A DNA stretch of 64,000 bases from Trema orientale. Taxonomy: Eukaryota; Streptophyta; Magnoliopsida; Rosales; Cannabaceae. Positions 15,001 to 25,277 of this stretch are shown here, in pieces; within the stretch, counting starts at the first letter, position 1, and each line of letters opens with the position of its first letter. The DNA lies in NCBI GenBank assembly GCA_002914845.1, contig JXTC01000073.1:181172-245171 (forward strand), given 5' to 3'. The notes beneath the pieces were generated by a model. It was not told where the DNA came from and made no database searches. It saw only the letters and a program-made list of their open reading frames with translations. The translations under genes were made by a program, and so were the position numbers.

Positions 15001-18000
15001 AGGTTCTGAGGAGAAAACCAGGTTCTCGAATTTCTGGCCAGTGTACTGATTAATGTTTTCATTTTTTTTTTTTCTATCAATAGCAATTCCACCTATTTCT
15101 CTGTTATCTGTGTGCCCATTCTATCATTTTCGTATCAGAGCCACCCTCCACCGATGGCTGCTAACACTCGCAGTAAAGCAGAAGCGCGTCACGACATGGG
15201 GGATGACCAGTCGATCCTAGACCGCGGCGTCGGCCGCCAAGAATTCGAGTCTCTCCGTTCGGAAGTCTCCAAGCTCTCATCCCTGGAGAAGAATTTACTC
15301 CTTCTCATGGAACGCTTTGACCAATGTTTCCTTCCTGGTTCCAACAACTGCGTTTCACCACTTCCGGCGAAGCGCTTTCCGTCTTCCCTCTCGGTCTCTT
15401 CGCAGCCGACATCCGGGTTAGCTGGCTCCTCCGCTGGCCCGGCCATCGCGGCCATCGATCTCCGGCCTCAGCGACTCGATCTGCCCGTTTTTAGTGGGGA
15501 AGATCCCGACGGCTGGTTGCTACGCGCGAACCGCTACTTCTCTATTAATGGAATGTCCGATGTCGAGTGTTTGGACGCCGTGGCCCTATGCGTTGAAGGC
15601 CCAGCTCTGGCATAGTACCAATGGGAGCACAGGCGTCGTCCGATTCGGAGTTGGGTCGAGTTCCAAACTCTACTCTTGGCCCGTTTCCGATTCGATCTTG
15701 ATTGCTCGTCGTGCCAGCAGCTTCTTTCCCTCAGGCAGACTTCGACGGTCAAAGAGTATTTAGAACGCTTCGAGCTTCTTGCTGCAGCCCAGACTAATGT
15801 CCCCGATGAAGTATTCGAAAGTGCTTTTTTGAATGGGCTTAAGGTCGAGGTCCTCCCTGAAGTCCTCGTTATGGAGCCCGTTGGGCTTGATAACATTATT
15901 AAGGCGGCCCAGTTGGTGGAGCGGAAACATGACCTATTGAAGTTGGGCCACAGCCCAACCGCACTAGTAAGTCCCTCAAAACCCACGACACTGTTTTCTA
16001 GCCCTAATTCCCCTTCGTCTCGTTCACCCTCTTCGAGCTCTTCCTCATCGAGGACCACTCGCACCACCTTCACCACTGTGAAACCTCTTCCATCCAAACC
16101 CGAGACCCCTTATCGTCGTCTTATTGATTCCGAAATTCAGAGTCGTCGCGAGAAAGGTCTCTGTTACCGTTGTGATGAAAAATATTCTGTGGGTCATCGG
16201 TGCAAGCAAAAACAACTCCAGGTCCTCATGGTCCACGATGTGGACGAACCGGAGGAGGATACCGTTGCCGACGACCCTGAACCTCTCGATGAAGGCATTC
16301 CACTTGGAGTCCCAGCCGAGCTTTCCATAAATGTGGTGGTCGGATTATCCGACCCGCACACCATGCAACTCAAAGGGCATATCCACAATCAAGAGGTAAC
16401 CGTTTTAATTGATTGCGGGGCGACACATAACTTTATTTCTCATGACTTGGTCCAACGGCTTCAGCTACCCATTTCAACTACGCCTGGTTATAGGGTCTCC
16501 ATGGGCAATGGGTTGACCGTCCACTGCACGGGGTTGTGTAAAGAGGTGGTTCTTTCATTCAAGAATTTAGAATTGATTGAGGAATTTCTTCCCATCGAGG
16601 TGGGGGATAACGATGTGGTTCTAGGCATGATTTGGTTGAAATCCCTGGGCAACATGCAAGTGAATTGGCAGCTACTGACGATGAAATTCCATATTGGGGG
16701 TGTGGCCGTGACCCTCCAAGGTGACCCCAGTCTTGCTAAATCTCAGGTGACTCTCAAGGCCATGATGCGAACTATGCGGCATGCAGGGGAGGCTGTGTTG
16801 CTAGAATTTCAAACCGCCAGTTGGGGTACCCTCGACACGCCCACTCTACTTCCAGAGTCTGTACAACTTGTTTTGTGGTAATTCGAGGGATTGTTTGCTG
16901 CACCTCACGGACTACCTCCTTTCCACAGCCACGATCATAGAATTACCCTTCGGGAGGGCGTCGCACCGATTAATGTCCGGCCGTACTGATACCCCCAAGT
17001 CCAGAAGGATGAAATTGAACGTTTGGTGCAAGAGATGCTCGCTGCAGGTATCATCCAACCCAGCTCCAGTCCTTTCTCGAGCCCCGTACTTTTAGTGAAA
17101 AAGAAAGATGGCAGTTGGCGCTTTTGTGTCGACTACCGCGCTCTCAATAGAGAAACTGTCCCCAATAAATTTCCCATACCAGTCATTGAGGAGCTATTAG
17201 ACGAGTTGCATGGAGCTAGCTGGTTTACGAAGTTGGATCTACGTTCGGCTACCATCAGATTAGGGTGTGCCCTCAAGGCGTACCCAAGACAACGTTTCGC
17301 ACACATGAAGGCCACTACGAATTTCTGGTGATGCCATTCGGCCTCACCAATGCACCAGCCACCTTCCAGGCTCTCATGAACGAGATATTCAAGCCCTACT
17401 TACGGAAGTTCGTTTTGGTGTTTTTTGACGGCATTCTCATCTACAGCTGGTCCTTAGAAGACCACACCCGGCACCTCGCAGCTGTGTTTCAACGGCTGGC
17501 GGATCACTTTCTATTTGTCAACCACAACAAATGTTCCTTTGCTCAACCAGCAGTGGAGTACTTGGGTCACATAGTCTCTAAAGAAGGCGTCTCTGCTGAC
17601 ACCTCTAAAGTGGCTGCTATGCTCTCCTAGCCCGTACCTCGCAACGTGCGCGAGCTAAGAGGCTTCCTGGGATTAACCGAGTATTATCGCAAGTTTGTCG
17701 CGGGCTACGGTGGGAATGCTCAACCGCTCACAGCTTAACTCAAGCATGACCGATTTGTGTGGACGGCTGATGCGCAATCCGCTTTTGAGCAAATCAAGCA
17801 GGCTTCAGCTCTCTACCCGTCTTGGCATTACCAGATTTCTCCCAGCCGTTTGTGTTGGAGGCCGACGCTTCGGGGCATGGGTTAGGAGCAGTCTTTATGC
17901 AACACCAGCACCCGATTGCATATTTCAGTCAACAATTATCTCCCCAACACTGCCTGAAATCGGTTTATGAGCGTGAATTGATGGCCATAGTTCTTGCGGT

Positions 18001-21000
18001 GCAGAAATGGCGACCGTATCTTTTGGGGCGTAAATTCTTGGTAAGGACCGACCAGCGGAGTTTGCGTTTTTTGCTGGAGCAGCGCTTAGTGGCAAGTGAC
18101 CACCAGAAGTGGCTCACCAAGTTGATGGGGTACGACTTCGACATAAAGTACAAAGCCGGATTAGAAAATCGCGCCGCTGATGCCTTGTCTCACTGCCCAC
18201 CAACGGCCACCTTGGCTATGCTGGCCGGCCCACACCTTATTGATCACGAGGCCATCCACCGTCAAGTATTAGCTGACCCCCAACTCGCAAATCTGTGTGA
18301 CGAGCTAATGTGTGACCCCAATAGTCATGATGGATTTGTCCTGCTCGAGGGGCGGCTTTTCTACAAGGGAAAGCGGGTCCTTGCGTCTGATTCTCCTTAT
18401 ATACCACTGTTGTTGCAGTACCATAGTGGTGTGGTTGGGGGGCATTCTGGGTTACTGAAAACACTACAACGGATAGCGGCTGATTGGTATTGGGTGGGTA
18501 TGCGGAAGACTGTACAACAATATGTGGCGGGTTGTTCCATCTGCCAACAGAATAAATCCCTCACAGAATCACCAGCGGGACTTCTTCAACCTCTTCCCAT
18601 TCCTGACAAGATTTGGGAGGATATTTCAATGGATTTTATTGAGGGTTTACCTCGCTCGGAGGGTTATGACACGATCTTTGTGGTCATTGACCGTTTGTCC
18701 AAATACGCTCATTTCATCCCACTACGCCACCCATTCTCCGCTCCGTCTGTGCTGCAGTATTTCTCAAAGAGGTAGTCCGACTTCACGGGTTTTCCCGAAC
18801 CATCATATCAAATCGTGATAGGGTATTCTTGAGTACCTTTTGGGCCGAACTCTTCCGTTTGCAAGGTACCGCTCTTTGGCGTAGTACTGCCTACCACCCG
18901 CAAACAGACGGGCAAACCGAGGTTGTCACCCGCTGCCTGGAAACTTATCTTCGTTGTTTCACGGGAGACAAGCCAAAGCAGTAGGCCCGTTGGCTACCAT
19001 GGGGCGAATACTGGTACAATACCGCTCTTCCGTTTGCAAGGTACCGCTCTTTGGCGTAGTACTGCCTACCACCCGCAAACAGACGGGCAAACCGAGGTTG
19101 TCAACCGCTGCCTGGAAACTTATCTTCGTTGTTTCACGGGAGACAAGCCAAAGCAGTAGGCCCGTTGGCTACCATGGGGCGAATACTGGTACAATACCAG
19201 CTTCCATACTTCCACCCATTCTACTCCCTTTAAGGCAGTCTATGGCAGGGACCCTCCTCCGCTGATTCGTTTCGAACACGGCAGTACCGCCAATGCTCAG
19301 GTGGAACAACAATTGATGGACCACGATGCTATGCTAGAGGAGCTGAAGCTCCATTTACAACGCGCCCAGCATCGAATGATTAAGGTAGCCAATCCACATC
19401 GACGCGCAGTTTCTTTTGAGGTTGGGGACAAGGTGTACCTCAAGCTCCGCCCATACCGACAGCTTTCTCTCGCTAAAAGGCGGAATGAAAAGCTTTCTCC
19501 TCGATACTTTGGTCCGTACAAGGTACTGCAGCGCGTTGGTCCCGTGGCCTATCGCCTTGACTTACCTGCCACTAGTGCAATTCATCCAGTTTTCCATGTT
19601 TCTTTACTCCGTCCGGCCATTGGAAACCTTGTCCGAGGGCAGCCCCTACCTCCGCACCTCGCTGATGATATGACATGGCGTGTCGAGCCCGACAACCTGT
19701 TGGGCATTCGCTTGCCTACTTCAAGCTCTGCGGCCCAGCCACAGGTTCTCATCCAGTGGAAAAACCTGCCTCCCTCAGAGCCACTTGGGAAGAATTTGAA
19801 ACTATACAACACCAATTTCCATCCTTTCACCTTGAGGACAAGGTGAAAACTTGGGCGGGGAGTATTGATAAGCCACCGGTTTGTTTCACTTACGCCAGAA
19901 GGAAGAAATGAAACCAGTGTGATCGTTTTGACAGCAAGGATCAGAATTTGTTAGAATAAGGGAGGTTATGCCAAGTCATTTTCGGTTACGATTAATTAGG
20001 AGATATTTCTAGCTGATGTCATAGTTAGCAAGAAGAGGGGAGTGGGGGAGATATATGTAAATGGATCTTAGCTATAGAGAGGGGGGAGAAAAGAATTGAG
20101 GAGAACGTAGGTTCTGAGGAGAAAATCAGGTTCTCGAATTCCTGGCCAGTGTACTGATTAACCTTTTCCTTTTTTCTTAATCAATAGCAATTCCACAATC
20201 CGTTTACCTATTTCTCTGTTATTTGTGTGCCCATTCTATCAAATTCCTAATGGGGATCTACCAAGTAAGATGCTAGATTTTCCTGCCTCCCAAAGCTTGT
20301 TGGGCTCAAAGGCAGGACAAGTATCAAAAAGTAATTGTAGTATGAAACAAACCAATTTAAACAACTGGTCGTATGGTCACATTAGAATCTTAACAATGAA
20401 TTGGAAAGGAACAAGAGAAGATACAAAAATACTAAACCTAGCTAAAGCACAAGCATTTAAAATAGTATAATGACAGTGTAAGCTTTGAAAAGGAAAACAA
20501 TCACTTTAAGTAACTAACCTTGTATTTTGCAGCCAAAACATTCTTTACAATGACAAAGCTAACATCCGAAGATGCTTTGGAATGAAATACTCCCCCCATT
20601 GATGTTACCAACTTTTCTACCTTACCCTGCAGTGAAATATTATTAAACATCGAAATAGACAAACATGATAGTACAAGTAATCCTCAAGCCCTAATCATCT
20701 GATCCCCATGATTAACATAGTACACCATATGTTCATGCATTATTAGTGTTATTGTAAGTTGCTAATAGCTGCAATGCACCCAATTTTGTTTCAGGTAATA
20801 AACCTCTCAGATTAACAATGAAGTGTGGGGGATGTAATAGGACAGGAGATAAACATGTATTACCAACATCGCAACATTAGTTAGGTCAATGCACAAGTAA
20901 TAAAGGCCGTTATCACTACCACCATTTTGTATGGAGCAGTTTAAATGTCAAAAAACAAACATATCACGTACCAGAAGCACGATACCTTTTCATCCACCTC

Positions 21001-21549
21001 AAAACCAGAGGCCAGAACTTTGACACCATCCATTGCAAGGCAACAAGTGAACCCTTGTTTTGGCAAAGCCCTATGCTCTTTCGCACAGGAAAACACGCAT
21101 TGTGGACCTGCCCAATAAGACCGTTGTCTGAAATCATAAGCATCTCTTCCCTATGTAGAACACGAACTAATTATCTTGACCACCTAGACGATAAATGTCA
21201 AAGATTTCATTTAATAACCCAATGTAGCTACCGCTCTAAATTATATCATTTCGAGTAATAGTTCACACAAACATGGCTTTATGATCTAGAAAATATTCAA
21301 CTTGAGAGTCGAGCGTCCATTGGGAATGGGCGCTAAAGATTAAAAACCTAGCAGACTGTTAAAGTATACAAACATACTTGGAAAACCCTAAAACCAAAAT
21401 TTTCAAATGAGCACAAACAAACTCACGAAACAGGCTAAATTTCCTAAAACCTTACCGAGCATATTACAGCCTTTGGCGCTGAGATCTTCAAACTTTTCCT
21501 GCAAATCCAATTCGACCCAGACATCACAAACCGAAACCCAACACCCCCA

Positions 21550-21587
<38 letters not shown>

Positions 21588-21808
21588 CGAAATTAAGGTT
21601 TGAAGGTCGGTGGGTTCTTAACATGATCGGGAGAAGAAATGATGTGGAAATCGTCAGTGCCAGAGCGAGAAGGATCACAACAAAGGAAGACCTCGGCGCC
21701 ATTCTGCTTAAGAGCGTCGTGAAGCGCGTCGAAGATCTCCGGGGGCACGAGTTTGCGGGACATGAAGACGTTGGCTCCTTTAAACGCCTTCGCCCTCAGC
21801 ATCGTCAC
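9007..21808 (-). CDS. MEI1: TopBP1-like multi-BRCT protein, MEI1 homolog (complete, 17 coding exons)
   Basis: Nuclear scaffold for DNA-damage and meiotic repair; Arabidopsis MEI1 (At1g77320, about 972 aa) is needed for meiotic DNA repair. Exons: 21808-21623, 21498-21456, 21107-20986, 20626-20519, 14378-14234, 14137-14046, 13479-13386, 13246-12745, 12564-12422, 12238-11877, 11782-11615, 10758-10468, 10334-9915, 9828-9784, 9696-9611, 9405-9315, 9084-9007; 991 aa in frame throughout. BRCT-like modules: [10 protein letters not shown] (about 9-95); second, with [14 protein letters not shown], ending about 178; [11 protein letters not shown] to RKWFDQSV (about 190-260); [13 protein letters not shown] to [11 protein letters not shown] (about 384-470); [12 protein letters not shown] to [10 protein letters not shown] (about 584-655); [10 protein letters not shown] to [10 protein letters not shown] (about 700-752). 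The C terminus [13 protein letters not shown] is strongly conserved. Intron 4 (6.1 kb) carries a gypsy element; intron 6 is best read as a U12 AT-AA intron. A U2 reading would add about ten extra residues. Confidence 0.9.
13480..14045 (-). other. Putative U12-type AT-AA intron (MEI1-like intron 6)
   Basis: On the - strand, exon 6 ends CTAATTTCTGAT and is followed by ATATCCTTTTT, an exact match to the U12 5' splice-site consensus (ATATCCTTT). Near the 3' end is GTCCTTGAC, 8 of 9 to the U12 branch-point consensus TTCCTTRAY, with the branch A at 13490. Ending the intron at the AA dinucleotide (13481-13480), 10 nt later, gives in-frame [19 protein letters not shown], matching the contiguous residues remembered for Arabidopsis MEI1 ([19 protein letters not shown]). 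The competing U2 GT-AG reading (donor at GTGTTGG, acceptor GTAAG) is also in frame but inserts a foreign ~10-residue segment. Confidence 0.65.
14690..14749 (+). repeat. tRNA-like SINE head, split by the gypsy insertion
   Basis: A box A-like GTTGAGTGGTCAGG is followed about 35 bp later by a good box B (GGTTCGATTC), the pol III promoter layout of plant SINEs. The LTR element begins directly after it. Beyond the right LTR, ATTCCTAATGGGGATCTACC (from 20243) reads as a plausible continuation. The rest of a tRNA fold is missing, so it is a SINE head and not a tRNA gene. Confidence 0.4.
14750..15126 (+). repeat. 5' LTR of gypsy element
   Basis: TG...CA bounded, 377 bp, paired with 19866-20241. Contains AGCTATAAAGAGG, a TATA-like site for the element's own transcript near 14963. 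Confidence 0.93.
15154..16881 (+). pseudogene. gag-protease of gypsy element (with nonsense mutations)
   Basis: Encodes capsid/nucleocapsid and aspartic protease. Start [14 protein letters not shown] at 15154. One frame holds the Retrotrans_gag region, interrupted by TAG at 15613-15615 where the context implies an ancestral Trp codon, and then the zinc knuckle [14 protein letters not shown] (about 16162) and the protease. The protease motif is [12 protein letters not shown], with Cys where the family has Ser of the D-S/T-G triad. A TAA at 16879-16881 ends the frame, although the same frame continues into RT, so gag and pol were one fused ORF. The product would be non-functional. Confidence 0.9.
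16882..18190 (+). pseudogene. Reverse transcriptase-RNase H of gypsy element (degenerate)
   Basis: RT motifs: [20 protein letters not shown] (17083 onward), [19 protein letters not shown] and FFDGILIYS. The last should be FFDDILIYS; the second catalytic Asp (codon 17430-17432) is Gly. Breaks: TGA at 16987-16989, a 1-base deletion near 17250, TAG at 17628-17630, further frame damage near 17730-17820. RNase H starts at [14 protein letters not shown] (about 17858) and runs to [12 protein letters not shown]. Enzymatically dead on several independent grounds. Confidence 0.9.
18191..19851 (+). pseudogene. Integrase and chromodomain-like C terminus of gypsy element (degenerate)
   Basis: HHCC zinc region ([10 protein letters not shown] ... 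CSICQQNK, about 18424-18555), catalytic core with [10 protein letters not shown], a SNRD segment and QTDGQTE supplying D, D and E, then [19 protein letters not shown] (GPY/F module) and [12 protein letters not shown] (chromodomain strand). Frame is lost at about 18765 by a 1-base deletion. A 175-bp direct duplication (18850-19024, 19025-19199) repeats the catalytic Glu region. A further frameshift lies in the chromodomain near 19785. Confidence 0.88.
18850..19199 (+). repeat. 175-bp tandem duplication inside integrase
   Basis: Two nearly identical 175-bp units (18850-19024 and 19025-19199), each beginning CTCTTCCGTTTGCAAGG and ending CTGGTACAATACCGCT/AGCT. Both contain the same TAG in CCAAAGCAGTAGGCC, so the stop predates the duplication. 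Confidence 0.9.
19866..20241 (+). repeat. 3' LTR of gypsy element
   Basis: TG...CA bounded, 376 bp. Differs from the 5' LTR by scattered substitutions, an 8-bp or so deletion in the GAAGAGGGGAG region and a roughly 9-bp insertion (AATCCGTTT) near the 3' end. Confidence 0.93.
20242..20518. other. Remainder of MEI1-like intron 4
   Basis: Host intron sequence between the right LTR and exon 4 (20519-20626). No ORF supported. Confidence 0.7.
21554..21584. repeat. (GA)n microsatellite in MEI1-like intron 1
   Basis: About 15 GA units between exons 1 and 2 of the MEI1-like gene. Confidence 0.9.
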
Positions 21809-22720
21809 CTACCTCTCTTCTACTACTACTTACTTGTATTGCTCTCACTCACTCGGCGATCAAGATTGAGATTGAAGTTTTGGAAGACAACTCTGAAGAT
21901 TTTAGGGCTTTTCATTCAAGCTTCGATTTGGGGATTTCTCATTTCACACTCACTGCAAGTGGAAGCGGAGGAATATTTTGGAGGAGAGGGCTTAGCGGCC
22001 AAAGAGAAAACGCGGGAAATGGCAAGACCGAGCAACCAAGGAGTTTTATGGATTTTCCTCTCTCTCTTTTTTTTTTTTTTTTTTGGGGGGTGCCGCTGCC
22101 CGTTAGTGGATATGCAAATTGCAATATTTGCTGGTTAGGTTTGGGGCAATGGGTGTCGTGTCAATCGGCTCGGTTTGATTGTGGTTTTGTGGGGCTACGT
22201 AATGGATCCATATCCACGATGTGGAAAGGACCAAAGAACGGCGTCAGTATGCTCAGGAGGACTAGGTGTTAGGACAACTCTCGAGATTACTGTAGCATTT
22301 TAAGTGCTCTATTCACATTCCAACTGGTATAAAAGCACCTATTAGGTAGGATAAAATGACTAAAATGAACATTTATAAAAAAAAAAAAAAAAAGAGAAAG
22401 GCACGGCACCCCATTCTCTCTCTCTCTCTCACTTAATTTTCCAGCAGGGCACTCCGGTCCTAATTTTCTTTACACGTTTTATAATTCTTTTGTTACGCAC
22501 AACCTATCTCCTTCTCTCTTCTTCAGTACTAGTAATCTCTTTGGAGACATAAATTAAATTAAATCAAAGCATTAAAACAGAGATGAAAATAACTTAATGA
22601 AATAAGTATAAAAGTAACATGAAATCTTAAAATCGACTCTAGTCTTGTATTTATGTTGAAATATATATTTTTCTATTGAATCAAACATCTACACATATTG
22701 TGATCTATGTTTTTAAAAAT
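21809..22720. promoter_or_regulatory. MEI1-like upstream region
   Basis: Lies upstream of the - strand MEI1-like start. Holds a poly-T run (22065-22083), a poly-A run (22378-22394) and a CT microsatellite (22416-22429). No conserved ORF; open frames crossing it are opposite-strand shadows. No specific promoter element can be asserted. Confidence 0.45.
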
Positions 22721-22721
22721 A

Positions 22722-23460
22722 TAATTTAAAAGGAAAATTATATTATTAAAAACTCTTTTTTTCCTCAAAACTGTAGAACTCTATTTGAACTATGTTTGTT
22801 ATATTTCGATTTGGTAGCTTAGTCTCATTCTTCTTATTTCAATCATTCAATTTTTTTTCTAGAAAAAAAAAAATAAGAAGAAGAAATCCATCAAACTTTT
22901 CATTATAACATTTAAAAACTGTGCCAATCATTTTTCTATTATGACGGATGTGCAGAAAAAAAAATTAAAAAGAAAACTATACTATTAAAAACTCTTTTTT
23001 CCGCGAAACTATAGAACTCTAATTGAACTATGTTTGTTATATTTCGATTTGGTGGCTATTCTTCGTTAGTCTCGTTCTTCTTATTTCAATCATTCAATTT
23101 TTTTGCCAGAAAAAAAAGAAGAAGAAGAAGAAGAAAAAGAAATCCATTAAACTTTTCATTATAAAATTTAAAAAATGTGCCAACCATTTTTCTATTTTGA
23201 CGGATGTGCAGGAAAGAAAAATTATATTATTAAAAAATATTTTTCCCCGAAATTGTAGAACTTTGTTTGAATTATGTTTGTTATATTTCGATTTGGTGGT
23301 TGTTCTTCTTTAGTCTCATTCTTCTTGTTTCAATCATTCAATTTTTTTGCTAGAAAGAAAAAAAAAAAAAAAAGAAGAAGAAATCCATCAAACGTTTCAT
23401 TATAAATTAAAAACAGTGGTAACCATTTTTCTATTTTGACGGATGTGCAAGAAAGGAAGG
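22722..23460. repeat. Three-copy ~240-bp tandem repeat
   Basis: Three imperfect copies with period about 238-244 bp; the landmark TATGTTTGTTATATTTCGAT recurs at 22791, 23029 and 23273, followed by TTTCAATCATTCAATTTTTTT, a purine run AGAAAAAAA(GAA)n, ATCCATCAAAC and TTTCTATTTTGACGGATGTG. Copies differ mainly in A and GAA run length. Confidence 0.88.
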
Positions 23461-25277
23461 TTAGATTAAGGGAATACGTAGGTTGATTTCATCATGCCTT
23501 TTAATATGTTGTCTAGTTTTATTTTTATCTATTTATTACGAGGGTGCCTTAATGCTAAGGGGAAATGAGGTCTAGTACGGCATTTTTAGAAAAAAAAATT
23601 TGAAAAATACAGTAGGTTATGTTTTTTTAGATTCAATACGATTTTTATTCAATTAATGTCATTTTAAAAAGATATTTAGAAAAATATCATTTTTTTAAAA
23701 TAGTAACTAGTATCTAGAAAATTGGTAAATAGTAACCAAATATATTTATAACTAGTATATAACTGGTAATCGGTAAACATTTTTAAAACTTGGTAACTAG
23801 TAACCATTTAAAAATGGTATTTTTTTAAAAATCGATATTTTTCTAATAAAAACCGTACGGTAATTGAAGAAAAAAAAAACTGACCTCCATATTTTTGTAA
23901 TTCTTTTGAGATTTTATAGGTAAAAGTTTTAGAAACTCTAATGCTAGTAAGGGGTGTAAATAGAGCTCTATTTTCCAAAAGGCTTTTTAATATAAAAATC
24001 CCTTGAACTCAAAATAATTTAGTAAAATTAACCCTAAAATCAATTATTTAGAGCAAAATCTCTTGAACTTCCATATTGTTAGTTTTGTTATTAAAAAAAG
24101 AAAAAAGAAAAAGGTGTTTCCGTTAGTTTTTTTTAGGGTTAAGTCCTCATTCTTTTATTTATAGTTTTTAGATCCTTATTTTTAGATTTTTATTTTATGT
24201 TAATCCATTTTAATCTTTTATGTTCAAAACTGTCATTAATTAGCACTTGTCTAAAACGTGCTCATCTCAACAAGGGTAAAATTGGAAACAAATAGAAATT
24301 ATTATTTAAAAAAAAAATAGTTGAGTGATCATTTTTATTCAAGACGAAGGTAAGAAATAGGAAAAATTTATATGATTCTAATATGAATAAACTTTGGTTC
24401 AAGTATTCATCTTCTTCATAAAACTCAAATAGGAGAATTATTGAATATGATATTCTATAATAAAAGTCTTTATAATATCTAAAACTAGGAGAATTCATGG
24501 GAAATCATAAAACTACTATTAGTGAATAACAGTTTTAAACGTTATATTAATCTTAATTTTTTTTATTAGTTTCCAAATAGTATTTTCGTTTGGAAAAACT
24601 TCATTGGCTTCACTGGTATATGTCAAACTACAATGACACTCATTGACCCAAACATACTTACAATAACACCACTAAATTTACACAAGCACTCTTTCTTTTA
24701 GTTGAACGTTATTCAAATTTTACTTTTGACGAACAAATTGTAGTATTAATTAATTATTTTTTAAAAAACAACACTTAATTATTAGAATTAAAAGAATAAC
24801 GTAGTTTTTTTTTTTTTTTGAATGAAAAAGAATAACGTAGTTGAGTGGTGAACATATTTCAGACATTTTTATACTATCACTATAATTTTAACATGATGCA
24901 GTAGATGTCAATATAATTTTACCAAGGAACTATGTCCGCAAATTTTGTTAAAACGAAAATAACAACCTTAGTGAAGGTGCTGTAAGAATTAGGAAGAAAC
25001 CTCTAATCTTGGCTTGTCAAGTGCGGAGTTTTTTCACACGGCACCGATTTCGGTAGGACTTGCATAAGCATTAAGAAATTACAGCTTTCAGCTATCTCTA
25101 TTTAAAGAAAAGCATCTAATGCATAAGGCAGCACGAAATGACACTTAATTACAAAAATGGTAATAATAAGTTGGTCACAATGAATGAAGCCAACCCATGA
25201 AAAAGATTTAAAAAAAATGAAAACTTTCTTACAAGAGCAATATGATGGTAAGAAAAACTAAGTGACCTAATATCATG
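23461..25277. other. AT-rich intergenic region
   Basis: Between the tandem repeat and the ubinuclein-like stop codon. No credible gene. About 23640-23870 has recurrent TAACTAGTA/GGTAACTAG words; the last ~200 bp is presumably 3' UTR of the ubinuclein-like gene. Confidence 0.6.

Larger units (their letters stand above)
14750..20241 (+). mobile_element. Ty3/gypsy chromovirus LTR retrotransposon (full length, dead)
   Basis: 5,492-bp element in MEI1-like intron 4, antisense to that gene. LTRs 14750-15126 and 19866-20241 start TGATAAGCC and end TTCTATCA. A primer-binding-site-like TATCAGAGCC follows the left LTR (initiator tRNA-Met type) and a purine tract GGGCGGGGAG precedes the right LTR. Flanks are GATTC and AATTC, a 5-bp target duplication with one mismatch. 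Internal order is gag-protease-RT-RNase H-integrase with a chromodomain-like C terminus, i.e. chromovirus. By eye the LTRs differ at very roughly 20-25 positions plus a few indels (about 6%), so insertion is on the order of a couple of million years old under usual plant rates. Coding is broken by several stops and frameshifts. Confidence 0.95.

Noticed and set aside
15676..16881. Second gag-pol ORF as an independent gene
   Set aside because: It is in the same frame as 15154-15615 and separated only by a TAG; it is one gag-protease reading frame of the LTR element.
21407..22138. 243-residue open frame on the + strand over MEI1-like exons 1-2
   Set aside because: Antisense shadow of conserved coding exons, with a GA microsatellite translated as ERER repeats.
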